A stretch of 64,000 nt of DNA from Epiperipatus broadwayi (Eukaryota; Onychophora; Udeonychophora; Euonychophora; Peripatidae): contig JAQFVV010012398.1 in assembly GCA_028023455.1 (NCBI GenBank), forward strand, positions 9,262,682 to 9,326,681, in the 5' to 3' direction. The position numbers and the translations under genes are program-made. Of the stretch, positions 62,796-64,000 are shown piece after piece. The notes under the pieces are model-generated. The model had not been told where the DNA came from. It saw nothing but the letters and a program-made list of their open reading frames with translations, and made no database searches. How positions within the stretch are numbered: position 1 is the stretch's first letter; each line of letters begins with the position of its first letter.

Positions 62796-64000
62796 AGTTG
62801 GAAACATTTATTTATGTGTGTGTATAAACAAATTAGAATTATTCATTTTTAGAATTATTCTTTTAATACTAACTAGTTTATGTACATAGCTGATATATGA
62901 AAAGCTTAAGATAGGTGTATGTTATTTATATCTGTTGATTCGATATAGGCACAGTTAAATTCACAAAGAAACACAAATTGTTTTAGGTGAGGCTCATATG
63001 GCACTCTCACAATATATATATATGTATATATAATGTGGATACATAAAAAACTGAATGACTTTAATAACTTACTTATGTAAAACTATATAAAATTATAAAA
63101 AAAACCTTTTAACTACAGATAAGATTAAATAAACCATTGATTAGGATCCATGAAGATATGACTTTATTTCCATTAGCTGTTAAGTCCATAGAATATTACA
63201 ATTATGTTTTTGATTATAATCAATGCAACAACATTCATTTAATCAATCTAGATATTGCAACCTATGTTTTAATAACTAGACACCCATTTAGAAAACAATA
63301 ATAGATTAGCTATAAATGGGTTATGAAGCAGCTATCTAGAAAAATGTCCTATTTTTTTTAGAAATCTTTTAGCTACCTGAAAAAAAATATTTAAGTCATG
63401 AGTATATTCGGACATAAGATTCTCTTTTATAAAAACTAAGATTGTTATAATTTATCATTTTCATTATCAATATATTTTTTATTAATATTCTTTAAATTAT
63501 TTCTATTTGAAAAATATTAATCATTACTTAATTTTTTTATTCAGAGAGAAATATGACATTGTATATAAAGACAAGAGACAATTAAGATATACACACATAT
63601 ATATAAGCAGTGCGTGTATGTTAGCTTGTTGATATATTAAAAATAGTCAAAAATATATTTTATAAATATATATTATAAATCTAATATATATAGAATTTTC
63701 TGACATAAACTACTGGCATAATTTAAAATAAGATTTCAAGATAACTTAAACCATCACTCTTTTTTGACTCTAGGCTATTTTAAAGATCAAAGTATAGTAA
63801 TACAAATGTAGGAGGAAAAGAATATCTAAAAAAATTATATAAACCATACTTTTTTTATATTCATATATGTAAAATAAATAATAAATACATTGCGGATTTG
63901 AAAAAGTTTAAGGTCAGATTACAAAAATGTATTATTATTGTTGTTGACATTTTACTATAATATATGTATTCATGACCTGTAGAACTTTTAAATTTTGGAA
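62796..64000. other. AT-rich non-coding DNA
   Basis: No gene. Short TA tracts at about 63012-63031 and 63594-63604. Nothing else supported. Confidence 0.5.

Overview
The window looks like gene-poor, strongly AT-rich DNA from an invertebrate animal nuclear genome. The evidence is APE-type and RTE-type LINE remnants, a Penelope-like remnant, long-LTR retroelements, MITEs, tRNA-derived short retroposons, many (TA)n microsatellites and a ~20 kb tandem satellite. I find no host protein-coding gene, no rRNA, no CRISPR and nothing bacterial. The species cannot be named from the sequence; a mollusc-like or cnidarian-like genome is only an impression.

Layout. 1-3.3 kb: decayed APE LINE on +. 3.3-11.2 kb: AT-rich DNA with two MITEs (8149-8573, 9226-9531), decayed tRNA-like sequences and a hammerhead-ribozyme-like motif near 5.14 kb. 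11.19-13.55 kb: 5'-truncated RTE LINE on - with a 13-bp target-site duplication. 14.77-20.27 kb: element with ~1.4-1.6 kb terminal direct repeats ending TG..CA and a 212-codon charged ORF. 20.3-23.07 kb: unassigned, promoter-like, with short tandem repeats. 23,066-23,565: a 500-N gap. 23.57-43.26 kb: satellite of ~168-bp monomers with signs of a ~3.3 kb higher-order unit. 44.7-45.16 kb: second RTE fragment with a small 5' inversion. 45.18-47.65 kb (-) and 58.84-60.96 kb (+): two copies of a ~2.0 kb solo-LTR-like repeat, each carrying a nested insertion that the other lacks. 47.66-48.4 kb: Penelope-like remnant with a GIY-YIG domain. 48.9-50.34 kb: old copy of the 15/19 kb LTR. 50.39-51.07 kb: long foldback element. 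51,794-58,371: the youngest element, an LTR retrotransposon with near-identical 1.89 kb LTRs, a tRNA-Lys-type primer site and only a gag-like reading frame with no pol. 60.6 and 62.7 kb: two ~100 bp tRNA-derived retroposons with clear target-site duplications.

The parts are best read as parasites and hosts of each other. The gag-only LTR element, the MITEs and the mini-SINEs all lack enzymes and must have been moved by machinery encoded elsewhere. Many of these insertions lie directly against (TA)n tracts. The most noteworthy candidates are the recently mobile gag-only LTR element, the mini-SINE family, the MITE pair sharing a central GAAA-loop hairpin, the hammerhead-like motifs, and the 168-bp satellite. 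The satellite's monomers are so rich in indels that part of it may be uncorrected long-read sequence.
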